NCBI GenBank assembly: GCA_963677655.1
Contig: OY782088.1
Source of the DNA: Saccharicrinis sp963677655
GTDB taxonomy: Bacteria > Bacteroidota > Bacteroidia > Bacteroidales > Marinilabiliaceae
Strand: one strand, 5' to 3'
DNA length: 64,000 nt
Shown: positions 1 to 8,087 of the stretch, piece by piece
Position numbering within the stretch: position 1 is the first letter of the stretch
Layout: each line of letters starts with the position of its first letter
Position numbers and translations under genes: made by a program
Notes under the pieces: generated by a model
Database searches by the model: none
What the model was told of the DNA's origin: nothing
Seen by the model: only the letters and a program-made list of their open reading frames with translations

Positions 1-151
1 TACCTCCTTGTGGAGCATCACTACTTTCTATTTGTTTTAACTCTACAGCCAGTTCATCAATATTATAGGATGAAATATATTTAGCTGCCTTAATTGCTGC
101 CTTAATAGCTAATTTTGTTAATAAACTTAATTGTGTGTTACCTAGTCCCAT
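1..151 (-). CDS. Probable inositol monophosphatase/CysQ family protein, 5' part only
   Basis: Only the first 50 codons lie in the window; the gene continues beyond base 1. The start is an ATG at 149-151 with GGAGA just upstream. The visible N-terminus has a long amphipathic helix (LLTKLAIKAAIKAAKYISS) followed by a charged stretch, which resembles the first helix of inositol monophosphatase and 3'(2'),5'-bisphosphate nucleotidase family proteins. No catalytic motif is inside the window, so the family call is inference. It lies 60 bp downstream of the kinase gene on the same strand and is probably co-transcribed with it. Any other helical N-terminus could look similar. Confidence 0.4.
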   Translation of the reverse strand, partial: MGLGNTQLSLLTKLAIKAAIKAAKYISSYNIDELAVELKQIESSDAPQGG

Positions 152-211
152 GATTCTCCAATAATGTGTCCGAAGATAAAAAATATCTTTCGAATAAATT
201 TATGATTTTTG

Positions 212-1186
212 TTAATTTATCTCTTGAATAATTCTTCGACACACCTTTTCACTATAATCATTTATTTTCCAATGCCCAGGACTCCAACCTTTTAAAAATC
301 GATGAAAGTCAGCCAATGCATATGCATATAACGAACGCCATTCATTTTCTAAACTTTCAAAATCTACGTCTTCTTTTAAATTTGAAAGAGCGAGTTTTAA
401 TTCTTTAAAGTAATAATTTAGGATATCATTTTCTAATCTTTCACAATCATCTTCATACAAGCAACTTCCTATAAAATAAGCTACGTCCTTCATTCCACAA
501 CCGCCTCCAACGTATTGAAAATCTACTGCTGCAACCTTACTACCATCCCCTGAGAAACAAAAATTAGCCAATTTTGCATCTCCATGTACAAAAGTTAAAT
601 ATTTTGCATTATTAAGCACCTCATCAATTTTATGAGCTGATTCTTTCAACTCTTTATCTTCTAAGACTTTTAACTCATCCGGTCTTGTATCTAAATGCCA
701 GTATGTACCAGTAGACCATAATCCTTCTGGTTTATAATTAAAAAATGTTGCATGAAAATTCGCTAACCACTTTAAACATGTTTTTATTTGTTGCCATGAA
801 ACTGATGAAAAACGTCTATCATAACCTACACTATCCAAATCTTCTAAGACTATAAAAATTTCATCATTTTTACTTTCCATAACAAGGCATTCTGGAATTC
901 TACAAAACTCATTACATTTATCTGCATAATTATTATACCAATGAGTTTCAACCTCGTAAGATTTAACTTTTCGATTATGGGAGAAATTTGTGTTCCAACC
1001 TCTTGGGTGATTATTTTGGCTTGGCATTTTTATATGCTTTGCAACTACACTTTTATATTTACTCCCGCCTAATTTTAACCTAACAATACTACCATAACCA
1101 CTCCATAAACTTTGTATTTCCTCTTCTGCAATTATTTTATCTGCACCTGTGGCGAATAATGTTATTTCTTTAAAATGATTGTCCAT
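212..1186 (-). CDS. CHK/EcKinase-like small-molecule phosphotransferase
   Basis: This is a 324-residue protein of the protein-kinase-like phosphotransferase superfamily (ecdysteroid-kinase/CHK-like branch). The catalytic loop is seen as FVHGDAKLANFCF (HGDxxxxN), and the metal-binding aspartate follows in AVDFQYVGGG. An ATP-loop region with LKLGGSKYKSVVAKHI sits in the first third. The frame extends to 1222 only through a TTG codon; the ATG at 1184-1186 is the better start. Family members phosphorylate hydroxyl groups of small molecules such as choline or steroids; the substrate here is unknown. The gene precedes the probable monophosphatase gene, so the pair could install and remove a phosphate. 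An IS element now sits 54 bp upstream of the start codon. Confidence 0.7.
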   Translation of the reverse strand: MDNHFKEITLFATGADKIIAEEEIQSLWSGYGSIVRLKLGGSKYKSVVAKHIKMPSQNNHPRGWNTNFSHNRKVKSYEVETHWYNNYADKCNEFCRIPECLVMESKNDEIFIVLEDLDSVGYDRRFSSVSWQQIKTCLKWLANFHATFFNYKPEGLWSTGTYWHLDTRPDELKVLEDKELKESAHKIDEVLNNAKYLTFVHGDAKLANFCFSGDGSKVAAVDFQYVGGGCGMKDVAYFIGSCLYEDDCERLENDILNYYFKELKLALSNLKEDVDFESLENEWRSLYAYALADFHRFLKGWSPGHWKINDYSEKVCRRIIQEIN

Positions 1187-1204
1187 AATTTCAAAAATGA
1201 TCTG

Positions 1205-1212
1205 CAAATATA
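1205..1212 (-). promoter_or_regulatory. Candidate -7 element for the kinase gene
   Basis: The minus strand reads TATATTTG, a match to the Bacteroidota -7 consensus TAnnTTTG, 18 bp upstream of the kinase ATG. A -33 TTTG at the usual 19-21 bp spacing is not present; that position falls in the 9-bp duplication next to the IS element. It is a weak call from one box only. Confidence 0.35.
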
Positions 1213-1231
1213 ATAATAACAAATACTATAT

Positions 1232-1240
1232 ATTAAGTAT
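1232..1240. repeat. Left target-site duplication of the IS element
   Basis: The 9 bases ATTAAGTAT directly abut the left inverted repeat and recur exactly at the other end of the element. Confidence 0.9.
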
Positions 1241-1324
1241 CAGAGCTGTCCTAAACGTTTTTCAAATTAGTTGGTCATAATAGAAAAATCACGCTTTGGG
1301 ACATATTTTTATCTTTTTTGAAAA

Positions 1325-2515
1325 TCAATCCCCCCACTCAAACAATTTACCTTGTACATGTGCCTTTATTGGGATTGGTTTTGTATCCTGTTCAAAAGGA
1401 TTATCCAATAATCGATTTAAATCAAATTTAACCAAGAGATTCAACCTTAAAAAAGCCACAAGATTAGACATGCACCAGCCATGCTTGGCCGAAGCCTTGA
1501 GGTATTTTATTATCAATATTGTAATCATTGCTGTCCAAATTTGTATTAAAACAGCATTAGGAGATGTTCCAAGGAAGGACTTGATTTTCAGTAATTGCTT
1601 AATATCTTTGAAAAATTGCTCTATTTCCCATCTGGCTTTATATAAGTCCGAGATGGTATTTGCTGTCCAAGTAAATTGATTGGTAATTAGCTCTATGGTC
1701 TGTTGATTAATTTCATCCCAAACAACAACACGTCGAAGTTTCTTAGGGTATTTGGTAAAGGTTTTGGTATCCTCCAACTCAATGAATTCGTCAACAAGTA
1801 TATGTTGATGTCTATTTTCTGGTAGTTCTCGCTCTTCAAGGTGCAAAAACTTAACCGATTTTTTCAAACGAACCACAAAATAACTCTTTCCTTTGTGCCA
1901 TCTGTATAGGTTTTCGAAATCAACATAAGCTCTATCTGCAACCACAACACTGTCTGCAGGAAGTATTATTTCCTTAGCGGCTTTAGCATCGTTAAGCTTG
2001 CCATCAGAAAGATTAATATATACGGGCAGACAACCATCAAAATCCAATAAGGTGTGAAGCTTAATTGCTCCTTTTTTCTTTCTGTATTTAGCCCAATCAA
2101 ACAGATTTAAACACAGGGATATTGTTGTAGAATCTAATAACAGAATTTTTGATTTTATACGAAATCGGGTTTGCCTAAATTGGGCAATTGCAGTTAATTT
2201 TTGCAATAGTTTAAAGTAATAATCCTGAAACAGCTGCCATTCTCGATTCTGGTTTTGATAAGACAACGAAGATTTGGATGGAGATATTTTTAAGCCAAGA
2301 TGATTAAGATTACCAGAAGCCGATTTTAAGCCATTAGTAACATCACGTAAAGAGTTAAGTTTTGAAAACTGACAAAAAAGCATCGTTATCAGATGTGTCC
2401 AGCTGTCAATACCCTTATTGTGCTTGTCGGTTTGATGTTTTTCCGTTAACGCATTGAAAGAATTTCTACATAAAGTTTGAATGATTTGAGCAAACAACGT
2501 TAAATTTGTTTTCAT
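1325..2515 (-). CDS. IS4-family DDE transposase
   Basis: The 396-residue protein carries the DDE catalytic triad: D128 in ILLLDSTTI, D194 in VVVADRAYV, and E299 within the IS4 signature Y-(2)-R-(3)-E-(6)-K (Y292, R295, E299, K306 in YKARWEIEQFFKDIK). The N-terminal part is the usual DUF4372-like helical domain. The ATG at 2513-2515 is preferred over an in-frame TTG two codons earlier. It cuts and pastes its own element. The gene reads towards the kinase gene on the same strand, so read-through could drive that kinase. There is no frameshift or truncation, so the transposase is probably active. Confidence 0.93.
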   Translation of the reverse strand: MKTNLTLFAQIIQTLCRNSFNALTEKHQTDKHNKGIDSWTHLITMLFCQFSKLNSLRDVTNGLKSASGNLNHLGLKISPSKSSLSYQNQNREWQLFQDYYFKLLQKLTAIAQFRQTRFRIKSKILLLDSTTISLCLNLFDWAKYRKKKGAIKLHTLLDFDGCLPVYINLSDGKLNDAKAAKEIILPADSVVVADRAYVDFENLYRWHKGKSYFVVRLKKSVKFLHLEERELPENRHQHILVDEFIELEDTKTFTKYPKKLRRVVVWDEINQQTIELITNQFTWTANTISDLYKARWEIEQFFKDIKQLLKIKSFLGTSPNAVLIQIWTAMITILIIKYLKASAKHGWCMSNLVAFLRLNLLVKFDLNRLLDNPFEQDTKPIPIKAHVQGKLFEWGD

Positions 2516-2557
2516 AGCCAATTAGTATTTTTATGATTAGACACCACAAAAATAATC

Positions 2558-2575
2558 GCTCCAGGAAACTGGAGC
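2558..2575 (-). other. Hairpin in the transposase leader
   Basis: A perfect 7-bp stem (GCTCCAG / CTGGAGC) with a 4-nt loop lies between the right inverted repeat and the transposase start. Leader hairpins in insertion sequences commonly limit transposase translation when transcription enters from outside; that role is inferred here. Confidence 0.5.
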
Positions 2576-2603
2576 CTAATTGGCTTTAATTAGGACAGAT
2601 CTG

Positions 2604-2612
2604 ATTAAGTAT
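2604..2612. repeat. Right target-site duplication of the IS element
   Basis: ATTAAGTAT directly abuts the right inverted repeat and is identical to 1232-1240. Removing 1241-2612 would restore the pre-insertion sequence. Confidence 0.9.
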
Positions 2613-2675
2613 ATATTTTTAGAACCATCTTTTCACTTAAGTTTTAAAACATATCTTTTAAGTGATAGATATAGT

Positions 2676-2683
2676 TATCTTTG
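2676..2683 (+). promoter_or_regulatory. Candidate -7 element for the DUF2520 gene
   Basis: TATCTTTG matches TAnnTTTG and lies 22 bp before the ATG at 2706. A T-rich CTTTTA at 2655-2660 is a possible weak -33 element with a short spacer. It lies outside the IS element, so this promoter survived the insertion. Confidence 0.5.
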
Positions 2684-2705
2684 ATTCTATTAATAATTTG
2701 GTTCT

Positions 2706-3467
2706 ATGATACGAAGTATTGTTTTAATTGGGGCAGGTAATTTGGCCACTCAATTAGGTTATTCACTGGCGAAAAAAGGATTTAATATACGACAGGTCTA
2801 TAGTTATACTATTGAAAATGCTGAAATATTAGCAGAAAAACTAAATGCATATTCAACTGATAACTTAAAAGAGATTCAGACAAATGCAGATTTATATATA
2901 ATTTCGGTTAAGGATTCTGTATTAGCAAGTACTATTGATCAATTACCAAACCTAAACGGTATTGTTACTCATACCGCAGGAAGTCATAGTTTAGATATGC
3001 TTGTGAAATTTAACAACTATGGAATTATATATCCTTTTCAGACATTTACCAAAGAAAAAGAAGTTGACTTTAATTCTATTCCAATTTTAATCGAAGCCAA
3101 TAATGAAGAGACAGAAAACAGGCTTATTAAATTTGGAAAAAATATTTCAAAGACTGTAATAACATGTGATTCTCAACAAAGAAAACAGATTCACCTCGCT
3201 GCAATCTTTGCTTGTAATTTTACAAATCATATGTATTCAATTGCATATGATATATTAAAAAATCACAATCTAAGGTTTGACGTTATAAAACCACTAATTC
3301 AAGAAACTGCCTTAAAAGTTGAAACTATAGAGCCAAAGGAAGCACAAACAGGACCAGCTATAAGAGGTGATAAAAACATTATTGAAGAACACATTAAAAT
3401 GCTTTCTGAAAATAGTGATCTACAATCAATATATAAAACATTAAGCAATAGAATTATGAACTCCTAA
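2706..3467 (+). CDS. Rossmann-fold DUF2520 oxidoreductase-like protein
   Basis: The 253-residue protein begins with a Rossmann dinucleotide-binding strand-loop-helix, IVLIGAGNLATQLG (GxGxxA type, residues 5-18). This is followed by a pyrroline-5-carboxylate-reductase-like NAD(P) domain (to about residue 130) and a helical DUF2520 domain (HLAAIFACNFTNHMY). Family members occur across the Bacteroidota, often next to the KdsC-like, UbiA and Maf genes that lie just beyond the peptidase gene here. The substrate is not known. It is transcribed alone and ends at a strong hairpin shared with the convergent peptidase gene. Confidence 0.85.
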   Translation: MIRSIVLIGAGNLATQLGYSLAKKGFNIRQVYSYTIENAEILAEKLNAYSTDNLKEIQTNADLYIISVKDSVLASTIDQLPNLNGIVTHTAGSHSLDMLVKFNNYGIIYPFQTFTKEKEVDFNSIPILIEANNEETENRLIKFGKNISKTVITCDSQQRKQIHLAAIFACNFTNHMYSIAYDILKNHNLRFDVIKPLIQETALKVETIEPKEAQTGPAIRGDKNIIEEHIKMLSENSDLQSIYKTLSNRIMNS

Positions 3468-3480
3468 AATCAAGATAAAA

Positions 3481-3523
3481 AAAATGCAGTGCCTTAAATC
3501 TATATTTTTAAACACTGCATTTT
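3481..3523. terminator. Bidirectional terminator between DUF2520 and DPP11 genes
   Basis: A 7-bp stem TGCAGTG (3485-3491) / CACTGCA (3513-3519) is flanked by an A-run on the left and a T-run on the right, so the hairpin has a U-tract on either strand. Confidence 0.8.
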
Positions 3524-3542
3524 CTATTAATGATTCTTTTAT

Positions 3543-5714
3543 CTATTCTTCTATAATATCCATTTCCTCAAGTAAATAACCAGCACCAGCAAATTTATCT
3601 ATCAAAAACAGAACATATCTAATATCTAAAGTTATGTTACGTGATTGCTCAGGATTAAAAACCATATCACTCATAACACCTTCCCATGCTCTATCAAAAT
3701 TAACACCAATTAGTTCTCCGTTGCCATTAACAACCGGACTACCAGAATTTCCTCCTGTGGTATGATTTGTTGCTAAAAAACAAACAGGAACGGTTCCGTT
3801 AACTTCATACCTGCCGTAATCCCTAGATTTATACAATTCTTTCAATTTATTTGGAACCCTATAATCATAAATATCCGGATTATCTTTTTCAATAATCCCC
3901 TCAAGAGTAGTATAATTTTTATAAACTACACCATCTCGTGGTTCAAATCCTTTAACTTGACCATATGAAACTCGTAATGTAAAATTAGCATCGGGATAAA
4001 ATACTTTATCATTCTCATATTCCATTTGAGCTTTCATATATTTTTTATCCAAAACGTCTAATTTATCCTTTAAATCAAAATAGTTTTCAGAAATCTTCTC
4101 TCTATATAATTGATAAATACTCTTATATAAAACATTTGCCGGATCTTTTTCTATTATGGAGATACTCTTCTTATCAAAGTTCACAATTAACTCATGTACT
4201 TTTTCTTTATGAGTAAAGATTGACTTATTGAATACATACTTTACGTATTTATCAATATTTCCTTTAAATTTCTTTTCTATGTATTTAAACTCATCAGGCA
4301 AAAATTCCTTTGGTATTCTTTCTTTATACATACTAAGTAGCATGATAGTCATTTCTTTATCCAAAGGTGCATAATAATCTTTATAAAACTTCTTATAGTC
4401 CTTTAATATCTTATCTTTCAAATTATCTACAGAAGATTCATCAATTGATTCCTTCTTATATTCTTTTATCAGAGCATCAAGAAGTGTAGAAGATTTTGCA
4501 ATTTCTGATCCGTTTCTATAAATTGTTTCGGAAATATAATTATAGTATAATTTATAATTCCCAAATTCATTATATACTTGCTTATATTCACCAAGTATAT
4601 TTTTATACTCATCTTTACTCTCTGCCCATGCTTGAAATCCTTTTTCAAACATTTCCTTATTTTTTATTGCTTCGAGATTTTTAAGCCCCCTGGTCTCTCC
4701 AATCCATCTTTTCCATGAGTTAGATATACTTGCATCCTTAGCTGCATATTTTATTCTAACCTCAGGATCAGATTTATATTTCTCAATTATATCAAGCTTA
4801 TTTCCTCTTAAATCTATCAATTCTGGATATACCTTTTCTGTTAACATTTTAATATGAAAAGAAGGAACATATTGTGCTGTTGAGCCTGGATATCCAAATA
4901 CCATAGTAAAATCGCCTTCTTTTACTCCTTTCAATGAAATAGGAAAATGTTTTAATGGCTTATAAGGAACATTCTCGGTTGAATATTCAGCAGGCTTATT
5001 ATCTTTATTTGCATAAATTCTAAAGAGGGAAAAATCACCGGTATGACGTGGCCACATCCAATTATCTGTATCACCCCCAAATTTACCAATAGCACTATTG
5101 GGAGCCCCTACTAATCTAACATCAGTAAATACTTCATTTATAAATAAAAAATACTGATTACCGTGAAAGAAAGGCTTTATCTCTGACTTATAATGTGTAT
5201 CTTTTACTGCTTCTTTTTTTAGAGATACAATATTTGAATTTATTATTTTTGATTTTTCTTCATCTGACAAAGTATCTGAAACACCTTTTAAAACATCATT
5301 AGTGACATCTTTCATACTCTTCAAAAAGGTAACCTTTAAATCTTCATTAGGAAGTTCCTCCTGTTTATTCATCGCCCAAAAACCATCTGTTAAATAATCA
5401 TGTGCAATTGAACTGTGTGATTGAATAGATTTGTAACCGCAATGATAGTTAGTTATCAACAATCCCTCATCAGAAATTATTTCTCCGGTACAACCTCCTC
5501 CAAAAATTACAACTGCATCTTTCATGCAAGCCTGGTTCACACTATAAATATCTTCTGCAGTGAGCTTAAAGCCCATTTGTTGCATTTCCTCAATATTATA
5601 TTTTTTCAATAATATTGGAATCCACATTCCTTCCTTTGCCTCTCCTGCAATAGTAATAGTTAAAGTGAGAATAATGACAAAAATCCTCTTAAATAAGTTT
5701 ATACTTCCTTTCAT
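3543..5714 (-). CDS. S46 dipeptidyl-peptidase, DPP11 type (Asp/Glu-specific)
   Basis: This is a secreted or periplasmic S46 serine peptidase that removes dipeptides from the N-termini of oligopeptides. Counting from the ATG at 5714, a signal peptide (FVIILTLTITIAG) occupies about residues 12-26. The catalytic His is H91 in LLITNYHCGYK, and the Ser is S657 in TGGNSGSPVV. Eighteen residues after the Ser, NFDRAWEG carries Arg675. In this family that position separates DPP11 (Arg, acidic P1 residue) from DPP7 (Gly, hydrophobic P1), so acidic specificity is expected. Length (723 aa) is normal. An upstream in-frame ATG at 5741 would give nine more residues before an already complete signal peptide. 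It is a single-gene unit. Confidence 0.9.
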   Translation of the reverse strand: MKGSINLFKRIFVIILTLTITIAGEAKEGMWIPILLKKYNIEEMQQMGFKLTAEDIYSVNQACMKDAVVIFGGGCTGEIISDEGLLITNYHCGYKSIQSHSSIAHDYLTDGFWAMNKQEELPNEDLKVTFLKSMKDVTNDVLKGVSDTLSDEEKSKIINSNIVSLKKEAVKDTHYKSEIKPFFHGNQYFLFINEVFTDVRLVGAPNSAIGKFGGDTDNWMWPRHTGDFSLFRIYANKDNKPAEYSTENVPYKPLKHFPISLKGVKEGDFTMVFGYPGSTAQYVPSFHIKMLTEKVYPELIDLRGNKLDIIEKYKSDPEVRIKYAAKDASISNSWKRWIGETRGLKNLEAIKNKEMFEKGFQAWAESKDEYKNILGEYKQVYNEFGNYKLYYNYISETIYRNGSEIAKSSTLLDALIKEYKKESIDESSVDNLKDKILKDYKKFYKDYYAPLDKEMTIMLLSMYKERIPKEFLPDEFKYIEKKFKGNIDKYVKYVFNKSIFTHKEKVHELIVNFDKKSISIIEKDPANVLYKSIYQLYREKISENYFDLKDKLDVLDKKYMKAQMEYENDKVFYPDANFTLRVSYGQVKGFEPRDGVVYKNYTTLEGIIEKDNPDIYDYRVPNKLKELYKSRDYGRYEVNGTVPVCFLATNHTTGGNSGSPVVNGNGELIGVNFDRAWEGVMSDMVFNPEQSRNITLDIRYVLFLIDKFAGAGYLLEEMDIIEE

Positions 5715-5822
5715 ACGTTGAATTTTGCTTTTAAATGTCATATAGAACTCGCCAGTTTAATTATCCTATTATAGAATTACTCTTTCTCTTAGCTCGTTTT
5801 ATACGATCAATAAAATTTTTAA

Positions 5823-5849
5823 TGATCTATTTTTTAACGTGATAGATCA
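5823..5849 (-). terminator. Hairpin downstream of maf, possible weak terminator
   Basis: An 8-bp stem, TGATCTAT (5823-5830) and ATAGATCA (5842-5849), lies just after the maf stop codon. The following U-tract is interrupted, so termination would be weak. Confidence 0.4.
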
Positions 5850-5886
5850 CTAATTTGTTCTAATAAATGTTTGTGTTATTGGGGGA

Positions 5887-6474
5887 TTAAAAATTTAGTA
5901 ATTCTGTATATAACTTTTGAATAGGTAATCCTACGACATTAAAATAAGATCCTTCAATTTTTTCAATGGCCACCATACCAATCCATTCTTGAATTCCATA
6001 AGCTCCTGCCTTGTCAAAAGGTTTATATAGATCAATATAATATTCAATTTCTGAGTTAGTCAGCTCTTTAAAAAAAACCTTTGTTTCAACAGCAAAAGTT
6101 ACTTTTTTTGCCTTTGACATTATAGTTACGCCTGTAATTACAGAATGATTATTTCCTGATAGTTTAGTTAGCATTTCAACAGCATGATCTTTATCTCCCG
6201 GTTTACCTAAAACCTCGTTTTTTAAACATACAATTGTATCTGCAGTGATAATTAATTTATTCGTATTTATCACTTCATCTTCATAAATTGATGCTTTCAA
6301 TTTTGATAGATATTTAGCTATTTCCTGATTCTCCAGCCCATCAGGGTAAACTTCTTCAACTCCTGTTTTATTGCCTATTAAAAAATCAACTCCAATTTCA
6401 CTTAATAACTGGGACCTTCGTGGTGATTTAGAGGCAAGGATAATTTCATATTCAGATAAATGCTCTGAAATCAT
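5887..6474 (-). CDS. maf: Maf-like nucleotide pyrophosphatase
   Basis: The 195-residue protein has the Maf N-terminal phosphate-binding signature ILASKSPRRSQLL (residues 12-24) and the conserved aspartate in IITADTIVCL. Maf proteins hydrolyse dTTP, UTP and modified NTPs to monophosphates, which is a house-cleaning role in the cytoplasm. The start is an ATG at 6472-6474 and the length is typical. It is the last gene of a minus-strand unit with the UbiA and KdsC-like genes; only 13 bp separate it from the UbiA stop-to-start junction. This gene order recurs in Bacteroidota. Confidence 0.92.
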   Translation of the reverse strand: MISEHLSEYEIILASKSPRRSQLLSEIGVDFLIGNKTGVEEVYPDGLENQEIAKYLSKLKASIYEDEVINTNKLIITADTIVCLKNEVLGKPGDKDHAVEMLTKLSGNNHSVITGVTIMSKAKKVTFAVETKVFFKELTNSEIEYYIDLYKPFDKAGAYGIQEWIGMVAIEKIEGSYFNVVGLPIQKLYTELLNF

Positions 6475-6487
6475 TTAATTTTAAAAT

Positions 6488-7432
6488 TTAAAATAGTTGA
6501 CTAATAATAAAAATATATAAAATTCCCATTAACATGATTATTTTATACAATGTGCTTAGTTTATGAAAATGTTTTGATGTTTCAGCTTTAAATAAAAGGT
6601 ATACTGAAATAATAAATGGTATGGTAATAAAAAGGAGGAAATAATATAAAGAATAAATATGTGAATTAATCTTATCAATTTTAAAAAACAGAGCCCAAAT
6701 TGAAACAAGGGTAAATAGTGTCATTAAAAACACAAATATTTTACTATATTTTATTCCAATAACTATAGGTAAGGTTTGACATCCTTCTTCCTTATCACCC
6801 TGAATATCTTCCATATCCTTTACTATTTCTCTTATTAAAGTAGTTACAAATGCAAAAAATGCAAATCCTAAGGTCCAATACCAAGCCATAGTACATACTT
6901 CACTATCTATTATTCCTTGTCCATGAACACGCTCTAAAGCACCAAACTCAAAGGAAACAACAATAATTGCAACAAGTGCAGTTAAGCCAGCGACTATAAT
7001 ATTTCCAATAAATCCTTGTTTTTTAAAAGTTGTAGAATAATACCAAAGAAAAACCGGTATTAATAAAAACATAAAAGCCCATGTTTCTTTACGAACAAGA
7101 TAGGATAAAAATAAACCTATAAAAACACCACAAAAAGTAAGAAGTACATGGAAAAACATCACCTCTCTACGTTTAAAATCATTCCCGACGACTACTCTAT
7201 CCGGACGATTTAGCCTATCAATTTTAACATCAAAGTAATCATTTATTACATAACCCGAAGCTGCAAGAAAAACAGAGGCCAACACTAATAAACCAAATCT
7301 AAAATGCGATAATGCAGGGTCATAATTATAATGATTAAGTATTGGAATTATAAGCCCATAACGAATTAAGCATTGCAACAGAGCAATGATAAATAGATTT
7401 TTAAATCTTACCAATTGGAATAATGAAAGCAT
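6488..7432 (-). CDS. UbiA-family membrane prenyltransferase
   Basis: This 314-residue polytopic membrane protein carries both aspartate-rich UbiA motifs. The first is NDYFDVKIDRLNRPDR (about residues 64-79), which binds the Mg-prenyl-diphosphate; the second is DMEDIQGDKEEG. About eight or nine hydrophobic segments follow the family pattern. UbiA enzymes move a prenyl chain onto an acceptor. Bacteroidota orthologues in this neighbourhood are often annotated as geranylgeranylglycerol-phosphate geranylgeranyltransferase, but the acceptor cannot be read from sequence. It sits between the KdsC-like and Maf genes, with a 33-bp gap upstream. Confidence 0.85.
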   Translation of the reverse strand: MLSLFQLVRFKNLFIIALLQCLIRYGLIIPILNHYNYDPALSHFRFGLLVLASVFLAASGYVINDYFDVKIDRLNRPDRVVVGNDFKRREVMFFHVLLTFCGVFIGLFLSYLVRKETWAFMFLLIPVFLWYYSTTFKKQGFIGNIIVAGLTALVAIIVVSFEFGALERVHGQGIIDSEVCTMAWYWTLGFAFFAFVTTLIREIVKDMEDIQGDKEEGCQTLPIVIGIKYSKIFVFLMTLFTLVSIWALFFKIDKINSHIYSLYYFLLFITIPFIISVYLLFKAETSKHFHKLSTLYKIIMLMGILYIFIISQLF

Positions 7433-7465
7433 ATTTGCTATTATCTGTTTCGGATTAATAATAAA

Positions 7466-7981
7466 TTACCATGTATGATCCGTCCCCCACTTATTATGCA
7501 CTCTCAAAACTTGTTCTAATACATCTCGAGCACAACCTTCACCTCCATTTTTATGACTAATGTACTTACATAAACTTTTTATTTCTTCAACTGCATCAGC
7601 AGGGCAAACAGGAACACCTACAACTTTCATAACCGGATAATCCGGCAAATCATCGCCCATATATAAAACATTCTCAGGTGAAATATTTCTTTTAGATACC
7701 CAATCATTAAAATGAACAATTTTATCAGCTGCTCCCATATATATATCCTGAACACCCAAATCTAAATAGCGCTTTTTTACAGCTTCTGTTTTTCCACCTG
7801 TAATTATTGCTACAGGAAAACCTAGTTTTATTGCTAATTGTAAAGCAAATCCATCCTTTATATTTGCTGTACGCATTGGTTCACCATTTGGATGAATTGG
7901 TATAATTTGTGCCGATAAAACTCCATCCACATCAAAAGCAAAAGCCTTTACTTTCTTTAAATCTTCCTTAAAATTACTCAT
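7466..7981 (-). CDS. KdsC-like HAD phosphatase
   Basis: The 171-residue protein is a capless HAD hydrolase of the KdsC/YrbI type. The nucleophile motif is AFDVDGVLSAQ (near residue 16), motif II is AIITGGKTEAV, and the metal-binding motif is YMGDDLPDYPVM. KdsC releases phosphate from 3-deoxy-D-manno-octulosonate 8-phosphate for lipid A core synthesis, but in this Bacteroidota cluster the true substrate is not settled. The longest frame starts with TTG at 7987; the ATG at 7979-7981 is preferred. It is the first gene of the KdsC-UbiA-Maf unit. Confidence 0.82.
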   Translation of the reverse strand: MSNFKEDLKKVKAFAFDVDGVLSAQIIPIHPNGEPMRTANIKDGFALQLAIKLGFPVAIITGGKTEAVKKRYLDLGVQDIYMGAADKIVHFNDWVSKRNISPENVLYMGDDLPDYPVMKVVGVPVCPADAVEEIKSLCKYISHKNGGEGCARDVLEQVLRVHNKWGTDHTW

Positions 7982-7991
7982 GTACAATAAT

Positions 7992-8020
7992 TAAATATAG
8001 TGCAGTTGCGAATTTACAAA
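7992..8020 (-). promoter_or_regulatory. Weak candidate promoter of the KdsC-UbiA-Maf unit
   Basis: On the minus strand TTTG (8017-8020) is followed after 17 bp by TATATTTA (7992-7999), one base off the TAnnTTTG consensus and with a slightly short spacer. It lies 11 bp before the ATG. Confidence 0.3.
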
Positions 8021-8087
8021 AAATAAGTTACCAGCTTAAAAATACCTGCTCTATGTGAATAAATAAATAGTATCAAATCAGTAAAAT

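Larger units (their letters stand above)
1241..2603 (-). mobile_element. Intact IS4-family insertion sequence, 1,363 bp
   Basis: The element is bounded by imperfect inverted repeats: CAGAGCTGTCCTAA at 1241-1254 and its complement (as CAGATCTGTCCTAA) at 2590-2603, 13 of 14 matching. The same 9 bases, ATTAAGTAT, flank both ends at 1232-1240 and 2604-2612, as expected for an IS4-family target duplication. One full-length transposase lies inside. Perfect flanking repeats and an unbroken transposase suggest a recent insertion. It sits between the divergent kinase and DUF2520 genes. Confidence 0.93.

Noticed and set aside
1296..1679. 127-residue plus-strand frame inside the IS
   Set aside because: It is the shadow of the transposase on the opposite strand.
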